64,000 bases of DNA from Trichaptum fuscoviolaceum (GCA_910574455.1 CAJSYZ010000010.1:310001-374000); one strand, 5' to 3'; shown: positions 10,737 through 21,907, counted from the first letter of the stretch. Numbers and translations are program-made. The notes: generated by a model not told the origin, from the letters alone.

Positions 10737-12380
10737 ATGTCTGTAGGCGAAACGCAACCTTTTATCGGCTCGCAGGCTTTCAATAAGGCCACGTCAGCAT
10801 TTGTCTCCTTCCCGTCACAGTCAGATGCCATGCTCGCAAGCCTCCAGCTGTTTCACGACGTCCCGTGTCGCATCATGAACCTTGTCATATCAATGATCAC
10901 CCATCCCGACTTCGATAACAGACAAGTAACGCTGCGCGACTCTGTCGATGTCATCAGAATCACGGAGGAAGATCGATTGCGAGAGCGGATGGTGGCCGTG
11001 CATGAAAGGGCTGTGATCGCAGAGGGACACGGACACACGGAGCAGAGACCGTTCCCCCAGGTTATTCTAGACGAGGTATTGGACACCATCCATCGAGAGC
11101 GTCTGGATAACATAGACGCCTCGTACGAAGAAGGGCATTGTAACTTCAACGACGGTGAACAGGTCACGCTCTTGTCAAACCTAAGTCTCGTCCACCGATC
11201 CTGGACATTCCCCGCCCAAAAGGCGCTCGGTCGAATCCTTTCATTAAAAGAATCCATAATATACCTGGACTTCCTTTCTCGACCAGCCAGATACACGACC
11301 TTCGGTCCCTGGACATCCGTCGTCGCCATAAACTTCTTGCACATCAACAGCCTTGACCTTGATGCATATATCGACTCAATAAACGAAATCCATCAGCGGC
11401 TCGAGAACTTGCACCGTTTGCTCCTTGGATTAGACAACCTCAAACGCATCTACATTCAAAGCTCCGTTCCTTACTTAACGGTGTGGGCCGACTTCATGGT
11501 CAGGGAGGTGAGTCGGCGAAATACGAGTCTGGAAGTTCTCGCTCTACGCTCAGAGCATGATCCAGACATCGAGGGCACACCAACATTCAATCTTAACCCT
11601 TTGTTACATTACAGGAGCACTCTGGACAACCTACGCTCGCTCAACGTAAGAGGTGCTATGTTCTCCGAAGAGGCCTGGAAGAGATCAGCACAGGAGACGA
11701 TGTTCGCGAGCTTACGCAGTCTTAACATCACGTTTAGATCTGCTACAGACCGAATGTCGGCAACGCTCTTATCCCTCCTTTCCGTGCGCTCGAATCTTCA
11801 ATGTGGCATAAATTTGTTTTCCGTTTTTGCCGGCAAACTTGGAAGCTTCGGTACCATGGTGACAGGGACAGCATTTACTACCGTACAATGTGCTGCCATG
11901 TTCAGGAACATTCGCGCGCTGCATATCGACTCTCCGGAGTCAGACCGATGGATCAACTGGATTGTCACCCACTGTCTCTCCCTCACAGATCTAAACATCA
12001 GGACAGATGTTTTCACATCGTCCGAAGTGCTTTCGTCTCTTCCGAACACCCTTCAAAATGTAGATATCGGACTGCGCGGAGATATTCTGACACATGAAGA
12101 AGGAAAAATGGCGCTGTCCAATCCATGGACAAAGCTCTTCATGTCGTTACCGTCTTCTGGGCTTCTTCCGGGGCTAAAATCACTGGCCGTCTCGTTTGAG
12201 GGACTGGAAGTAGAAGAAGACGACGGTGATTTTTCTCCACAGTATATTACCCTCGAGACATTGACAGACTCTCGCGCCGCAATGAACGACTATTCCGACA
12301 AGATGGCCAAGATCTGCGCGGACATGGAGATCAGCTTTTCATTCTCATTTTCGTTTGCGTTTTCGGATGAGTCTCACTGA
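10737..12380 (+). CDS. F-box/LRR-like protein, copy 1
   Basis: Single-exon ORF of 547 residues from ATG 10737 (MSVGETQPF). This start was chosen over the longer upstream one because the tandem paralogue at 13158 begins at the same point (MSSGDAKPF). The N-terminus contains an F-box-like segment (LFHDVPCRIMNLVISMITHPDF, then LLSNLSLVHRSWTFPAQKALGRIL), and the rest is leucine-rich with spaced LRSLNV, LRALHI and LTDLNI units, as in Agaricomycete F-box/LRR proteins that recruit substrates to SCF ubiquitin ligases. The acidic/Ser-Phe C-terminus (SFSFSFSFAFSDE) is odd. Family identity is from pattern only; the F-box is divergent. Copies 1 and 2 differ much, including a longer insertion around residues 105-140 here. 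Confidence 0.7.
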   Translation: MSVGETQPFIGSQAFNKATSAFVSFPSQSDAMLASLQLFHDVPCRIMNLVISMITHPDFDNRQVTLRDSVDVIRITEEDRLRERMVAVHERAVIAEGHGHTEQRPFPQVILDEVLDTIHRERLDNIDASYEEGHCNFNDGEQVTLLSNLSLVHRSWTFPAQKALGRILSLKESIIYLDFLSRPARYTTFGPWTSVVAINFLHINSLDLDAYIDSINEIHQRLENLHRLLLGLDNLKRIYIQSSVPYLTVWADFMVREVSRRNTSLEVLALRSEHDPDIEGTPTFNLNPLLHYRSTLDNLRSLNVRGAMFSEEAWKRSAQETMFASLRSLNITFRSATDRMSATLLSLLSVRSNLQCGINLFSVFAGKLGSFGTMVTGTAFTTVQCAAMFRNIRALHIDSPESDRWINWIVTHCLSLTDLNIRTDVFTSSEVLSSLPNTLQNVDIGLRGDILTHEEGKMALSNPWTKLFMSLPSSGLLPGLKSLAVSFEGLEVEEDDGDFSPQYITLETLTDSRAAMNDYSDKMAKICADMEISFSFSFSFAFSDESH

Positions 12381-13157
12381 TAACCAGGGTAATAACACAT
12401 AGGCAGGTAAGTGCTCCTTTACAAAGAAGTACATTTACTGACGCTCATACTTTCAAGGAACTTGCACTTGACTTACGGCTATGTGGAAGTATGAGTCATG
12501 CAAAGTAATGTAATAAATCTATTTGATCTCTTACTAGGACGTTGATACATCTGGTGGAGAAACGAGAGAGAATATTTCTGACGAGCGAATTTCGCGAAGT
12601 GACATTTACACCTCAAACAGTTCCGGTGACAGTCGACCGCGACTGCACTGACGTTACATTGCGCTTTGGGGATGCACTCGGGCTTCAACGTCACTTCCAA
12701 GTTAAGATGAAAAGGATCAATAGTTCACACCGGTAAAGCTCGTGATCAGAGAACGGGATGCACATCAAGTCATCGAAGATCGAAGACATGTCTAGAAGAT
12801 AAGATACGTCTACCCATAACCATGAAAGCATGGCCGATCATCTACCCGGCCACGAACAAGAAGAGCTATTGACAATTTCCATGCAATCCAAGATGCAGAT
12901 CCGGCAAGTTCCGAAACTTCATTTAATGGCTACCGTTTCCCTCAGCCACTGCGACCGAACCCGGCATCAATTCCTTTTGATAGCGATCGAGCTCCATATA
13001 TTGGCGCGGGTTGGATCTCTGAAGAACCACGTGCCTCGGTCTGAAACCGCCTGAGAGATTCGCATTCCTTAGAAGTCAGCATCGTACCTTCTTACATCCA
13101 ACCCTCATCATCACTTCTGCTGAACTTCAAGTTGAAAGTCCTTTTCATCCTGTAAAG
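12381..13157. other. Intergenic between F-box-like paralogues
   Basis: It holds only short ORFs (12542-12736 and 12830-13054 on plus) with no recognisable protein and no paralogous counterpart, so no gene is called. The final part is presumably the promoter of the 13158 gene. Confidence 0.5.
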
Positions 13158-14705
13158 ATGTCTTCAGGAGACGCGAAGCCATTCGATGGCCTTCGAGCTT
13201 TCGACAAAGCTTCCTTAAGCTACGTTCCGTTTCAAACCCATGCAGATGCGATGCCAGCGAGCCTCCAATTGTTTCACGACGTCCCTTGTCAGATCATGAA
13301 CCTCATCATTGCCATGGTCGCTCATCCAGACTTCGATAGCAAATGTATCACACTTCGGAGCTCAAGAGATGTTATCCAGGTCGTGGAAGAAGCTCGGCTG
13401 CGGGAGAGGGCATCTGTCGTGCAGGAAAGATCACTGAATGCCGAAGGACACATGGAGCACTGCCAGACAAAGTTTCCCCAAGTTGGCTTCGATGACTGCG
13501 ATGAGGTCGAGTTGCTGTCTAACATGAGTCTTGTCCATCGATCGTGGACGCTCGCCTCCCAAAAAGCTCTTGGCCGAATCCTTCATTTCCACGAACACAT
13601 AGGAGATCTGGACTACCTTTCAGGTATCACCTATAACAACGTCTTCGGACCCTGGACTTCCGTTGTCGCCGTGGTGTTCCTACGGCCTGATAGGTACAGT
13701 TTTGCATACGATAAAATGGATAGGAACCGCCAGCGCTTCGAAACCCTGCATCAATTTCTTCTTCGCTTTTCCCACCTCAAGCGAATCTATTTTCAAAGTC
13801 ATTCTGCGCTCGCGACAACATGGTCAGACTTCACAGTCGGAGAGATGATCCGGCAGAACGCTTGCCTGGAAGAGCTTACTCTACATGCAAAGCACGATGA
13901 GGACTATCCTGCAATGGCTTCATTTAACCTTGATCCTCTAACTAAAGATGAATGTACATCGAACAATCTTCAGTTATTGAGCGTACGAGGGGCACAAATA
14001 TCTACCAAAGCTCGAAAGAAGGTGTTACAAGGGGAGATGTTCGCAAATTTACGCAGTCTTCATGTCGAGGACATTTATTTCAAAGATGGAAATTCCTCGG
14101 TACTGGCATTGCTTCTATCCAATCTATCCTCCGGATATAGCACTCGCCTCGAATCCATATCCATCACCGACGCTTATCCTGGACAATTTGACAGGATGGT
14201 GGCGGAGACCACATTCACGCCCAGACAATGTGCCATAATGTTTCAACATCTTTGTTCGCTGCGCGTTTCTTCTCCGGAGGCAGACAGATGGATCAAGTGG
14301 ATCACTCCTAATTGCACCCATCTCAAGCATGTGACACTTCGGACGAAGTTCTCTGCTCCCCCTGGAATACTATCTTCTATACCCACCACCATCCAAAGCC
14401 TCACTATCCAACTCTGCGGACCCACTAAGGAACGAATTCGGGATTTCACACTCAACGATGAATGGGCAGTCGTACTTCTCGAGCTACCCTCTTCCGGTCG
14501 TGTTCCGGGATTAAAATCGCTGGCACTATCTTTCCCGCACTCGGAAAGAGAGGTTCGACGACGTACTCTACAGGAGGAGATACAAAATTACATGGCCACC
14601 ATGCAAACATTCGTCGATCAGATGAGCGACATCTGCGAAGGAGTGGGAATCAGTTTTAGCTATCAAATGGAGGAGCGGAAACATAAGCTCGACGTCGGTC
14701 ACTGA
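13158..14705 (+). CDS. F-box/LRR-like protein, copy 2
   Basis: Single-exon ORF of 515 residues, in the same direction as and 0.8 kb downstream of its paralogue. Shared landmarks are QLFHDVPCQIMNLIIAM near residue 38, NMSLVHRSWTLASQKALGRIL, FGPWTSVVAVVFL, a series of leucine-rich stretches, CAIMFQHLCSLRVSSPEADRWIKWI, and LPSSGRVPGLKSLALSF near the end. This supports an F-box/LRR-like substrate receptor, probably in the nucleus or cytosol. It arose by tandem duplication with copy 1. The substrate is unknown. It could also be a related LRR protein without a working F-box. Confidence 0.72.
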   Translation: MSSGDAKPFDGLRAFDKASLSYVPFQTHADAMPASLQLFHDVPCQIMNLIIAMVAHPDFDSKCITLRSSRDVIQVVEEARLRERASVVQERSLNAEGHMEHCQTKFPQVGFDDCDEVELLSNMSLVHRSWTLASQKALGRILHFHEHIGDLDYLSGITYNNVFGPWTSVVAVVFLRPDRYSFAYDKMDRNRQRFETLHQFLLRFSHLKRIYFQSHSALATTWSDFTVGEMIRQNACLEELTLHAKHDEDYPAMASFNLDPLTKDECTSNNLQLLSVRGAQISTKARKKVLQGEMFANLRSLHVEDIYFKDGNSSVLALLLSNLSSGYSTRLESISITDAYPGQFDRMVAETTFTPRQCAIMFQHLCSLRVSSPEADRWIKWITPNCTHLKHVTLRTKFSAPPGILSSIPTTIQSLTIQLCGPTKERIRDFTLNDEWAVVLLELPSSGRVPGLKSLALSFPHSEREVRRRTLQEEIQNYMATMQTFVDQMSDICEGVGISFSYQMEERKHKLDVGH

Positions 14706-17074
14706 TTATGATTGCGCTGACACATTCGCAGTGGGGAGAAAGGTCCTACACCAAAGTAGCTTTCCAATAGACAGATCGGATAGAGTAAGACTAGCAGATA
14801 CAGCAAGCGTGCAAACGCGACGATTTAAGCTGTCATAATACTATATCGTCAGTTCGTAGCTTTATCATCACTGAAGTAGAGGAGATACATAGAGAACGCG
14901 TCAATGACACACAATTACAGAGAAGTTAAGATTTATTTTCTCGGAAATCATATTTTAACTTCTCTGCCTGAACTTGGCAGTCCGTGATGTTGGATAGTTG
15001 ACAACCGACACGCGTATCGTTGTAGTCGTCCCCATAGAATTAGAGTGATCAGGGAAGACCTGTTTTTGAAGTCATAAGGCGTCATGTCCTAATCGTACAC
15101 ACGATCTAAACAACAAGCGAGACCGCTTCCACCCAATGCTCAGATCCAAGATGTATAAGGATGTTGAAGGATTGTAGGACTGTGAAAGGCACACGGCCCT
15201 ATGGAGGTAGGTATTTTATACTAGTTCTTCAACAATAGCATAGTAACGTACCGCAAAAGACCGAATAACCATAATCTGGATCACATCTCCTTGAATGCCG
15301 AATGCAGCGAGCGAGCGATGCGCTTCATCTACCTGCCAAGAAGTGCGTTTGTTTGGCCCGTCGATGACAGATGAAGCTTGATATCATCTAGGGATAATGT
15401 AGTCGCATCTCTTCTCAAACCGGAACGGTCCTAATAGTCAACCGCTCAGAAGGTTGGCAAGATATAACACAGAAAAGTACGTACAGCAAGCCATGATCAT
15501 TTATGAATGGCGGTCCCTCGAATAGGTCGTAACAGCTGATTAAATTATATCGTCTTCGTCCACCGCCTGTGTTGCAAACCTCCAAGCATCCCTTCCACAT
15601 ATTTCTGCACTTGATCCAGAACGCCCATGAGGACCATACTACCCCTTTGTAAAAGCGAGTCACTTTTCAAGCTGAACAGTTGTCCATACAGTTTCGTCGT
15701 CCAACGTGCAGTGTCGACGGAGCTGACATACGTCGTTGGAAGCAAATTAGCGGCGCAGGAAGTGCAAAAATTTCCTTCTGCTCACCTACACAAGCAACGA
15801 CAAGACTCCTTAACCCTTCAACCCTGTATTCCAATCAAGAGGCATCCTTCTCCCGTTTCTGACGCCTTGAAATCGAAACCAACCTATGGAGGTTGCGGCA
15901 ATTATGTGAAGTTTTCCATCCGCACTCGGGTTGAAGGGCGGTGGACCGAGGCCAAACAGAGCAAGGCAGACCGAGGAAGCGATAAGGTATAAGAAACAAA
16001 AGAGTATTGGAGAGTTTCTGTTGTCTGTACGTGTTCCAAGTGAGCGCTGCTGAGATGAAGTGGGTTGAGGCGGAAGACTCACCTTTAGGCTCTAACGACG
16101 TGCGTCATGAACCAACCGAACCATCCCTTCCCTTCACGCTTTTTGCTGCTCCTCGCCTGTACCGCTTTGCTCTTCCTTCGACTCGTCGTAAACTGCAAAA
16201 CTCGTGTCGTATAAGGCTAAGACCTTCACGCAAGAGAGCTCCACATGATAATTGTTGCTTGGCGCAAACTTTCCTTAGGACCCATTGGTCAATATCATAC
16301 CCCGAGCGAGGCGATTGACTGATCTTTCAATCTGATGGTGAAAAATGGCCAGATAATTGGAGGATAAGTGAGGCTAGTATAATGGATTGGCGAGCACGAG
16401 AGACGACTAAGAAAAAGTGCAAGAACTTGAAGTCACTAGTTACTAGTAGTAATACGCGCGGAGTTCAAATTCATCGAATGACTTCAGGACTCCGAGTTCT
16501 GTGGAGCTGGAATCTTTGAAGTTGTTCCCTCGCATCTAGGTCTTCATTTTACAAACTCAAATCAATGGAAGGATCACTTTCTACTACATCTCCCGCCCCG
16601 GCCGCTGCTCTAAGGGACCATTTACCGTGGTTATCCTCCATCACCCAATTGAGAAGATACGAGCCCTGCGCAAACAAACTCCACCTTGATGATATGCAAT
16701 GCAAACCTACAACTTGTCGAATAACCGGCGTTGATACCTACCTTTCTCATTTGTGTCACTCTGAATGAGATTTAGCAGTCGACACGATACAGGAGCTGAC
16801 ATACCTTGAAGGAATTCTTCCACACAGGAAATTTATGGCAATGTGTGGTGCATTGTAAGGTCCGCATCTCATCGTGTGTCTGTCTTTGTTTTACCCATCT
16901 ACCTGACACAATGGATTTGTAAACTCTATAGAGCGGAAGGTGGAATGTTTTCCATGCGGTCGGGCTGCATCCACAGTCGCCTCGGGTTTCCTTTCCATTG
17001 ACGGACCACATCCACATCCACAGTACACAATGCACCACATTCTTGACTACCACATATCTGAATCACAGCGTCCT
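14706..17074. other. Long intergenic region, possible small minus gene
   Basis: No strong gene. On minus, 15810-16082 encodes a 90-residue ORF with one hydrophobic segment (ILFCFLYLIASSVCLALFGL), and 15545-15745 a 66-residue ORF (YVSSVDTARWTTKLYGQLF...); together they could be exons of a small membrane protein, but no clean splice joins them. On plus 16565-16768 is a weak ORF. CTAGTTACTAGTAGTAAT near 16435 is a short palindromic cluster. The rest appears to be spacer. Confidence 0.3.
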
Positions 17075-17081
17075 TATAAAA
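17075..17081 (+). promoter_or_regulatory. TATA box of DUF6699 gene 1
   Basis: TATAAAA lies 129 bp before the chosen ATG (17210), followed by a pyrimidine-rich stretch (CCCCTTTCCTTC) just ahead of the start, as common for fungal promoters. Confidence 0.5.
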
Positions 17082-17209
17082 GGACGGCCATTTGTCTAGG
17101 TGCGGCTGTCCATCACTGCAGAATATCCCCCCATCTTTGGTTTCTTATCTTCAAAGCGCTGCGCGCTCTTTTGCTTCGCCCCTTTCCTTCAAGCTCGATC
17201 ACTCTCATA

Positions 17210-18388
17210 ATGTCAATCAACACCAACACTCCTTCTACTCATTCCCCTTACAATTCGCCGAAAACTTCGAGGTTCTTAGCTTTCGGAAATTCGAACCCGA
17301 AGTACCCAGCCAGCTTGGGAAAGTCTCTATCTTCCACACTCTCTAAAGATGTCGGTATCACGCCAAAGTCATCCCGGTCGACTCTTTCCGCCCTTGCGCC
17401 AGATTTTGTACCTCGCAGCGCATCTGGATCAACCACATCAGGTTCGTTACCTGGGAGTTTGCAAAGTAGTCCTCTCAAAAGCCACCCTCCTCTTCGCCCT
17501 ACGAAGCTTTACTTGAAGGACCAAGCAACCCCATCAAAAGCAGTATCTCGTCCTCTGCAGCATCCGAGCGTCCCTGTGCTGTACTCACCGCAGTTTTCGG
17601 TACTTTATTCCCTTTCTTCGTCTTCCCTATTGATCTCACTTATTTTATCTAGACATTTGCCTCGACTACACCTCATTTCAATCTACCACATGCAGGGAAA
17701 GCTAGGCATCCGAGTACGTTTCAGCCGTTTTGTCACGAGCTCTGCTAACGGACTCCATTCTTTAGATTGGATCAACCCACTTCTTTTGCACGTCGGCATT
17801 TCGTCTTCCAGGTCTTTGGTGCACTGGAATATGATGAAACCCCTAGCTTCACTTCGGCTCCCAAGTGATGCAATCCATGCAGACCTCGAGTGCCTGCCCG
17901 CTTTCTCCCCAGACTTGGAACACGTCAATGTTTCCATAGGAGAAGCGCCAGCGTACAAGGCGGTCATTAACGCTCCACGCACAGCAATCGGCGAGGGTGG
18001 ATTCCCTGTTTACTCTGTCGGTCGCTTCCTGAAGATGATCGAACTCCTACTCACCCGGCCTCTGGAAGAGTTTTACTGGGAAGGCATTTCCATCTACAAC
18101 AAGATCGATCTTATCTACGCCATGGCAGCCAGACTCAGGATCTCTTTACCGCTCTATGTTGCTGACTTCCGCGAGAAGGAGCTAAATGGCGAGGCCGTTT
18201 ATGCTAAGATCGACGCATTCCAGATGGAGGCGCTTCAGCGAACTGCAGACACATTCGCTCGCGATCCTCGTACCGGCCAAATCAGGGTCATAGGGGAGGA
18301 CTATCTCGGAGAGCATACAGTGTTCCACGGAATCGACTGGGATGAGCGCCTGAAGGAGTTTAAGATTCACACTATACAGCCTTCTTAA
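17210..18388 (+). CDS. DUF6699 domain protein, copy 1
   Basis: Three exons: 17210-17599, 17653-17713, 17766-18388 (357 residues). Both introns are GT-AG, 53 and 52 nt, and splicing restores NWINPLLLH across the second junction. The N-terminal third is Ser/Pro/Thr-rich and probably disordered (TPSTHSPYNSPKTSRFLAF). The C-terminal domain runs from INPLLLH to the end and has the hallmarks I associate with DUF6699: INPxL, a central amphipathic part with FLKMIELLL, and the closing DYLGEHTVFHGIDWDERLKEFKIHT. The family is abundant in Agaricomycetes and has no known function. The gene at 47541 is a paralogue with the same domain order. The 3' end is copied into a tandem repeat just downstream. Confidence 0.8.
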   Translation: MSINTNTPSTHSPYNSPKTSRFLAFGNSNPKYPASLGKSLSSTLSKDVGITPKSSRSTLSALAPDFVPRSASGSTTSGSLPGSLQSSPLKSHPPLRPTKLYLKDQATPSKAVSRPLQHPSVPVLYSPQFSVLYSLSSSSLLISLILSRHLPRLHLISIYHMQGKLGIRVRFSRFVTSSANGLHSLDWINPLLLHVGISSSRSLVHWNMMKPLASLRLPSDAIHADLECLPAFSPDLEHVNVSIGEAPAYKAVINAPRTAIGEGGFPVYSVGRFLKMIELLLTRPLEEFYWEGISIYNKIDLIYAMAARLRISLPLYVADFREKELNGEAVYAKIDAFQMEALQRTADTFARDPRTGQIRVIGEDYLGEHTVFHGIDWDERLKEFKIHTIQPS

Positions 18389-18742
18389 TGAGCGAAATCT
18401 ATTGTTGGTTTGACCAGATTCCAGCTTGGGATATCTTGCCTATGAATTGTTTATTTATTTATCTTGCTCTTAGGTCACTCCTTACTGAATTGTAAATCTC
18501 CACTACATAATAAAATACTACGCTCCTTTGTAATCATTTGCTACAAAGACTTTTGCACCGCGCTTATTATCTACTGAGTAGCCCAATACAGATTGTGTAG
18601 TGTCGGAGCTTAAACGTAAAAAGGTTGCATAGCCTCATTAACGAGCGAAATTTATTGTTGGCTCGACTAGACAACTATGGTGTACCTTCCCGTTCAATTG
18701 TTAACCTATTCAATCTGCTCTTAAGTCGCTGGTTCAAAGATT
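18384..18742. repeat. Tandem duplication of the DUF6699 3' flank
   Basis: The words around 18384-18415 (CTTAATGAGCGAAAT...TATTGTTGG) recur at 18634-18665 (CATTAACGAGCGAAAT...TATTGTTGG), giving a unit of about 250 bp. Unit 2 is cut at 18742 by the transposon island and resumes at about 25588, where AATACTACGCTACTTTG and GTGTCGGAGTTTAAAC match unit 1 (18515-18530 and 18600-18615). The divergence between units shows the duplication is older than the insertion. Confidence 0.75.
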
Positions 18743-20490
18743 CCCGCTACCCCTTGGGTAGCTGGGTATTCTTAGGGTATGCAACCGTGTCCAGCGCCCG
18801 CCAAAAGTCAAATGGTCACGTTTTTCTGCCTTATTTGGGGGGTCCTTGGATATATATGGGCAGATTTCGATATATAAGTCTTTTTTGCTCACATGACAAT
18901 GACAAAGATGTGCAGGTTATGTAAAGTACTGTCTCGGGTGTTTCCGAGACACCGCAGCAGTCCTCGCCGTCGTCGCCAACGCTGGCCAAATCTCTTTCTT
19001 GGCTTTCTTGTACGTCGGACTCACGTATTAACACTCCTAATGGCGACGCGCCCTTGTGAGTTTCTTATTGATTCCTCTTTCACCTATCCTACATGTTCAT
19101 GACATTGCTAATGTTTTGTTCTTTTGTCAATCTTCTACGACTTGACCTGCCAGGATCTGCCGCCCGCCTTTGCAGCTCATACTCAATGTCTCCCAAGACC
19201 GTTCGGTGCGGCTCGTAGCCAGTGTCTATCTCAAGAACACGATCAAACGGCGATGGGACTCGCCTTTGGCGGACGCAGAGAATACGCAGCTGAAGGGTCA
19301 GCTGGTTATCGTGCTTTCGAGTCCAGCGGACAAGACATTACGAGCGCAGGTTGCGGAGGCCGTATCCATTGTCGCAAAGTATGATTTCCCCGAGCAGTGG
19401 CCAGATCTCATCAATCAGCTCATCTCTTCACTCTCACCCGACGCTGCAAATTATCCAACAAACGTCTCTGTTCTCGAAACTGCCCACTCGATCTTCGCGC
19501 CTTGGCGTTCTGAAATACGCACAGACTCGCTCTACACGACGATCAACTTCATTTTGAGCCGCTCTCGGGCATAAATCTTCGAACACACTGCCACCAATCT
19601 TCTGAAGGGGTCGGGAACTGAAGCGATGGCGCAGGCTCAGGTTGTGCTTCTGTCAATCTTCTACAACATGACGTGCCAGGATCTGCCTCCCACTTTTGAA
19701 GATTTGCACTCCGCTTTCTTTGGCGCCGAGCAGGGAGTGCTCACCAAGTTCCTTACTTGGGACCTCGAGATCATGCGCGGTGATCCCAACAATCCGACTC
19801 CCTCTTTTCTCACCCAAATCAAAACTTCGATCTTCGAGCTCGCCAAGCTTTATACGCATCGATACACGGAGGCCCTCTCGTCTTCAAATACCGTACCGGA
19901 CACAGCTCTGTGGGGACATCTCGGTGGAGGTCAGATAGCATGTGACGGGCTGGTCAGTCAGGGACTACGCTTCCTCAGCACGGTCATTCGATCAGGAAAC
20001 TACAAGGCGACGTTAGCGGAAAGGGAGATGATTAAGGTTGTGTTCAATGGCGTAGTTGTCGCCAATGTCACATTACGAGGTGCGCAAGCTGCTTCTTTAA
20101 TCGCGCTCATCTTTTTACTGATATTACCTTAACCTGCAGAACACGTAGTGGAACAATTTGAGGACGATCCTCTGGAGTATGTCCCAGTCGACCTTTCTTT
20201 CGTGGTGTCCTCTTGGTCCATTGGCGGGTTGACTACGGAGGGAACCACGTGGCGACAAGCTGCGGCCCATGTTCTCCCTGTACTCGTTGCCTCAGGTTTC
20301 GAGGCTGAGACAACCGAAGTCCTCTTAACGCTAGTAGGGAACGGACTGGAGGAGCACAACAGGAAGAAGGGCGACAAGGAGAGTTGGAAGAGGAAGGATG
20401 AGAGTGTATACCTGCTCATGGCGGTGGCACCTGTTGGCACAACAGCTCAGGTGAGTGATGCAAATCGTTTAGGAGGAACCGTGAATAATT
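18743..20490 (+). mobile_element. Helentron-like unit C, left part
   Basis: The left end CCCGCTACCCCTTGGGTAGC starts at 18743; its stem is GCTACCC/GGGTAGC. It carries TCACG near 18816, a promoter-like block with TATA motif (18829-18880), then a CSE1 fragment. The unit is interrupted by B1 at 20491 and resumes at 21839-21907, after which unit D begins and C's own right end is missing. Confidence 0.65.
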
Positions 20491-21838
20491 CCCGCGACCT
20501 AGGGGTCGCTAGGGTACCTTAGGAAAACGCAACTGTGTCGATTCTCCGCCAAAACTTAAAAAGTCATGTGACTGGCACTTTCGGTACCGAAACTGCCTTT
20601 CAAAGCAAGTTGTTCTCACTCATTCAAGTTTTTGCCTGTTCTTCAAACTACATATGCGCACCGAGCGCAAGCCTTCGACGATCTACCCTTCGCAGGTCAA
20701 CGGCGCGTTACCCTCCAGTTCCTATGTGATGAGCAGTAGCTGCCCCAGTGTCTCCGTGTCTACACCCTGCGGCGGTGCAAAGCCCGCTTTGTCTGTGAGG
20801 ACATCCAACACTGGCGACAAGCGGACACCAAGCGCAACTGTATCAGGTGCAGTGAGCATTGTAGCTGCCGGAAACACGGGGCGAACTACTCAAGCACAGC
20901 TGGTCCTGTTGCATGTCCAAGGTCGAATCGTGGCCCGGGCTTTGAGTGGGCACACCGCGTCCTCCCTGGCCGTATTGCAGGTTGCTTAACTGGAAGTCGG
21001 TGCAAGGAACGAAGGCGGGTCATTGGCGGCGGGACTGGGAATGATGGTGTCTTTGCGAATGTCACTGCGAAACTGGGCCTCTCCAAGGCCATAGTGGAAG
21101 GTGAGCCTAATTTGCTGCATCAACAGATTGCTTCTTTACTTTGTAGTCTAACGAGTCTATTTCAGCTACTTTTGCATCCCATATTCAATAGAAGACGGTG
21201 TCCATGTTATACTGGAGGAGACAGAGAAGGATGCACCACCATTGTACGCCGCCGCACAGGCGGATGTTGTCCCGCCGGACTGGGAAACGACAGCCCATGC
21301 GCCTTCGTCCTTATCGTCGGGAATGATGCTTCAAGGCGAGCGCCCGATTGATGGTCTCGCATCGGGCACGCTCTTCTCATTTGCTTGGAACATGTTCGTT
21401 TCTACTTCATTCCAATTTGTGGGCTTTCTCCTTACTTACCTCCTGCATACCACACATGCGGCGAAGCTTGATGCTTGTGCTGGTCTTGGCCTGCCGCTGC
21501 TGCAATATGGGTTTGCGTTGAGGACAGGCAAGGATGACGAAGGCATAGGCACGAATGGTGAAGACAGCATGTGCTGGGCGGCTGGGGAAATCCTGAAGAC
21601 ACTGTACCTCGACCGACGCTGATGTTTGATACAGCTGCGGCTACTGAAAGTTGGGCAGCTACTCGCAATGGCACTGTTCCTGTGGCAGATGCGCCTCTGC
21701 GGCAGCAAGAGTATGGTGTATAATACTTCTGTACTGTATATGTGCTTAAAAATATAATTTTTTTCCCTCTCACTCTTGCTCTAACCGCATTCCCGGGTAG
21801 CGGGCTTTGCTGTGAGTTAGCTCACAGCCTTTAACTGC
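20491..21838 (+). mobile_element. Helentron-like unit B1, inserted in C's CSE1 intron
   Basis: Left end CCCGCGACC with stem GCGACC/GGTCGC (20494-20509). Right end GGGTAGCGGG (21795-21804), hairpin GCTGTGAGTTAGCTCACAGC (21809-21828), and terminal CTTTAACTGC. It is flanked by GTGAATAATT on the left and TTGTTTGTTGG on the right; the left flank matches GTGAATAACATTG in the uninterrupted CSE1 intron of A1 (8219-8231), which supports a clean nested insertion. Cargo is a BSD2 fragment plus an unassigned Cys-rich stretch (about 20740-20900). Confidence 0.75.
20990..21622 (+). pseudogene. BSD2: Captured BSD2/Ndfip fragment, copy 1
   Basis: BSD2 and animal Ndfip are three-helix Golgi/endosome membrane adaptors that bind Rsp5/NEDD4 WW domains through PPxY motifs and send metal transporters to the vacuole. 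Here GNDGVFANVTAK (about 21040-21075) is followed by an intron-like gap (GTGAGCC at 21101), then VHVILEETEKDAPPLYAAAQADV with the PPxY motif PPLY, and GTLFSFAWNMFVS...LTYLLHTTHAAKL, which is the first membrane segment and its cytosolic turn. Then GLPLLQYGFAL starts the second helix. The fragment ends before the third helix, so it is a truncated capture. The open frame (21242-21622) could still be translated. Confidence 0.8.
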
Positions 21839-21907
21839 TTGTTTGTTGGATCTATAGCTAGGTGTTACAAGCACAAATGCTCTCGTGGACGTCATGCAGT
21901 TCTTCTC

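Larger units (their letters stand above)
19110..21907 (+). pseudogene. CSE1: Captured CSE1 (exportin-2) fragment, interrupted by B1
   Basis: It begins with a stray piece (FVNLLRLDLP... region at 19118-19168, matching LTCQDLPP) joined to the N-terminal HEAT region at about 19170. It then reads collinearly: RSVRLVASVYLKNTIKRRW, KYDFPEQWPDLINQLI, ETAHSIFAPWRSEIRTDSLYTTINFIL, a stop TAA at 19572-19574, FYNMTCQDLPPTFE, SQGLRFLSTVIRSGNYK, GVVVANVTLRE, an intron at 20080-20139, HVVEQFEDDPLEYVPVDLSF, and SGFEAETTEV. The next intron (donor near 20449) contains element B1; the downstream exon resumes at about 21859 (GVTSTNAL-like) and breaks off at 21907. CSE1 is the importin-alpha exporter; this copy covers roughly the first 40% and cannot work. 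It is better preserved than the one at 7500. Confidence 0.85.
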
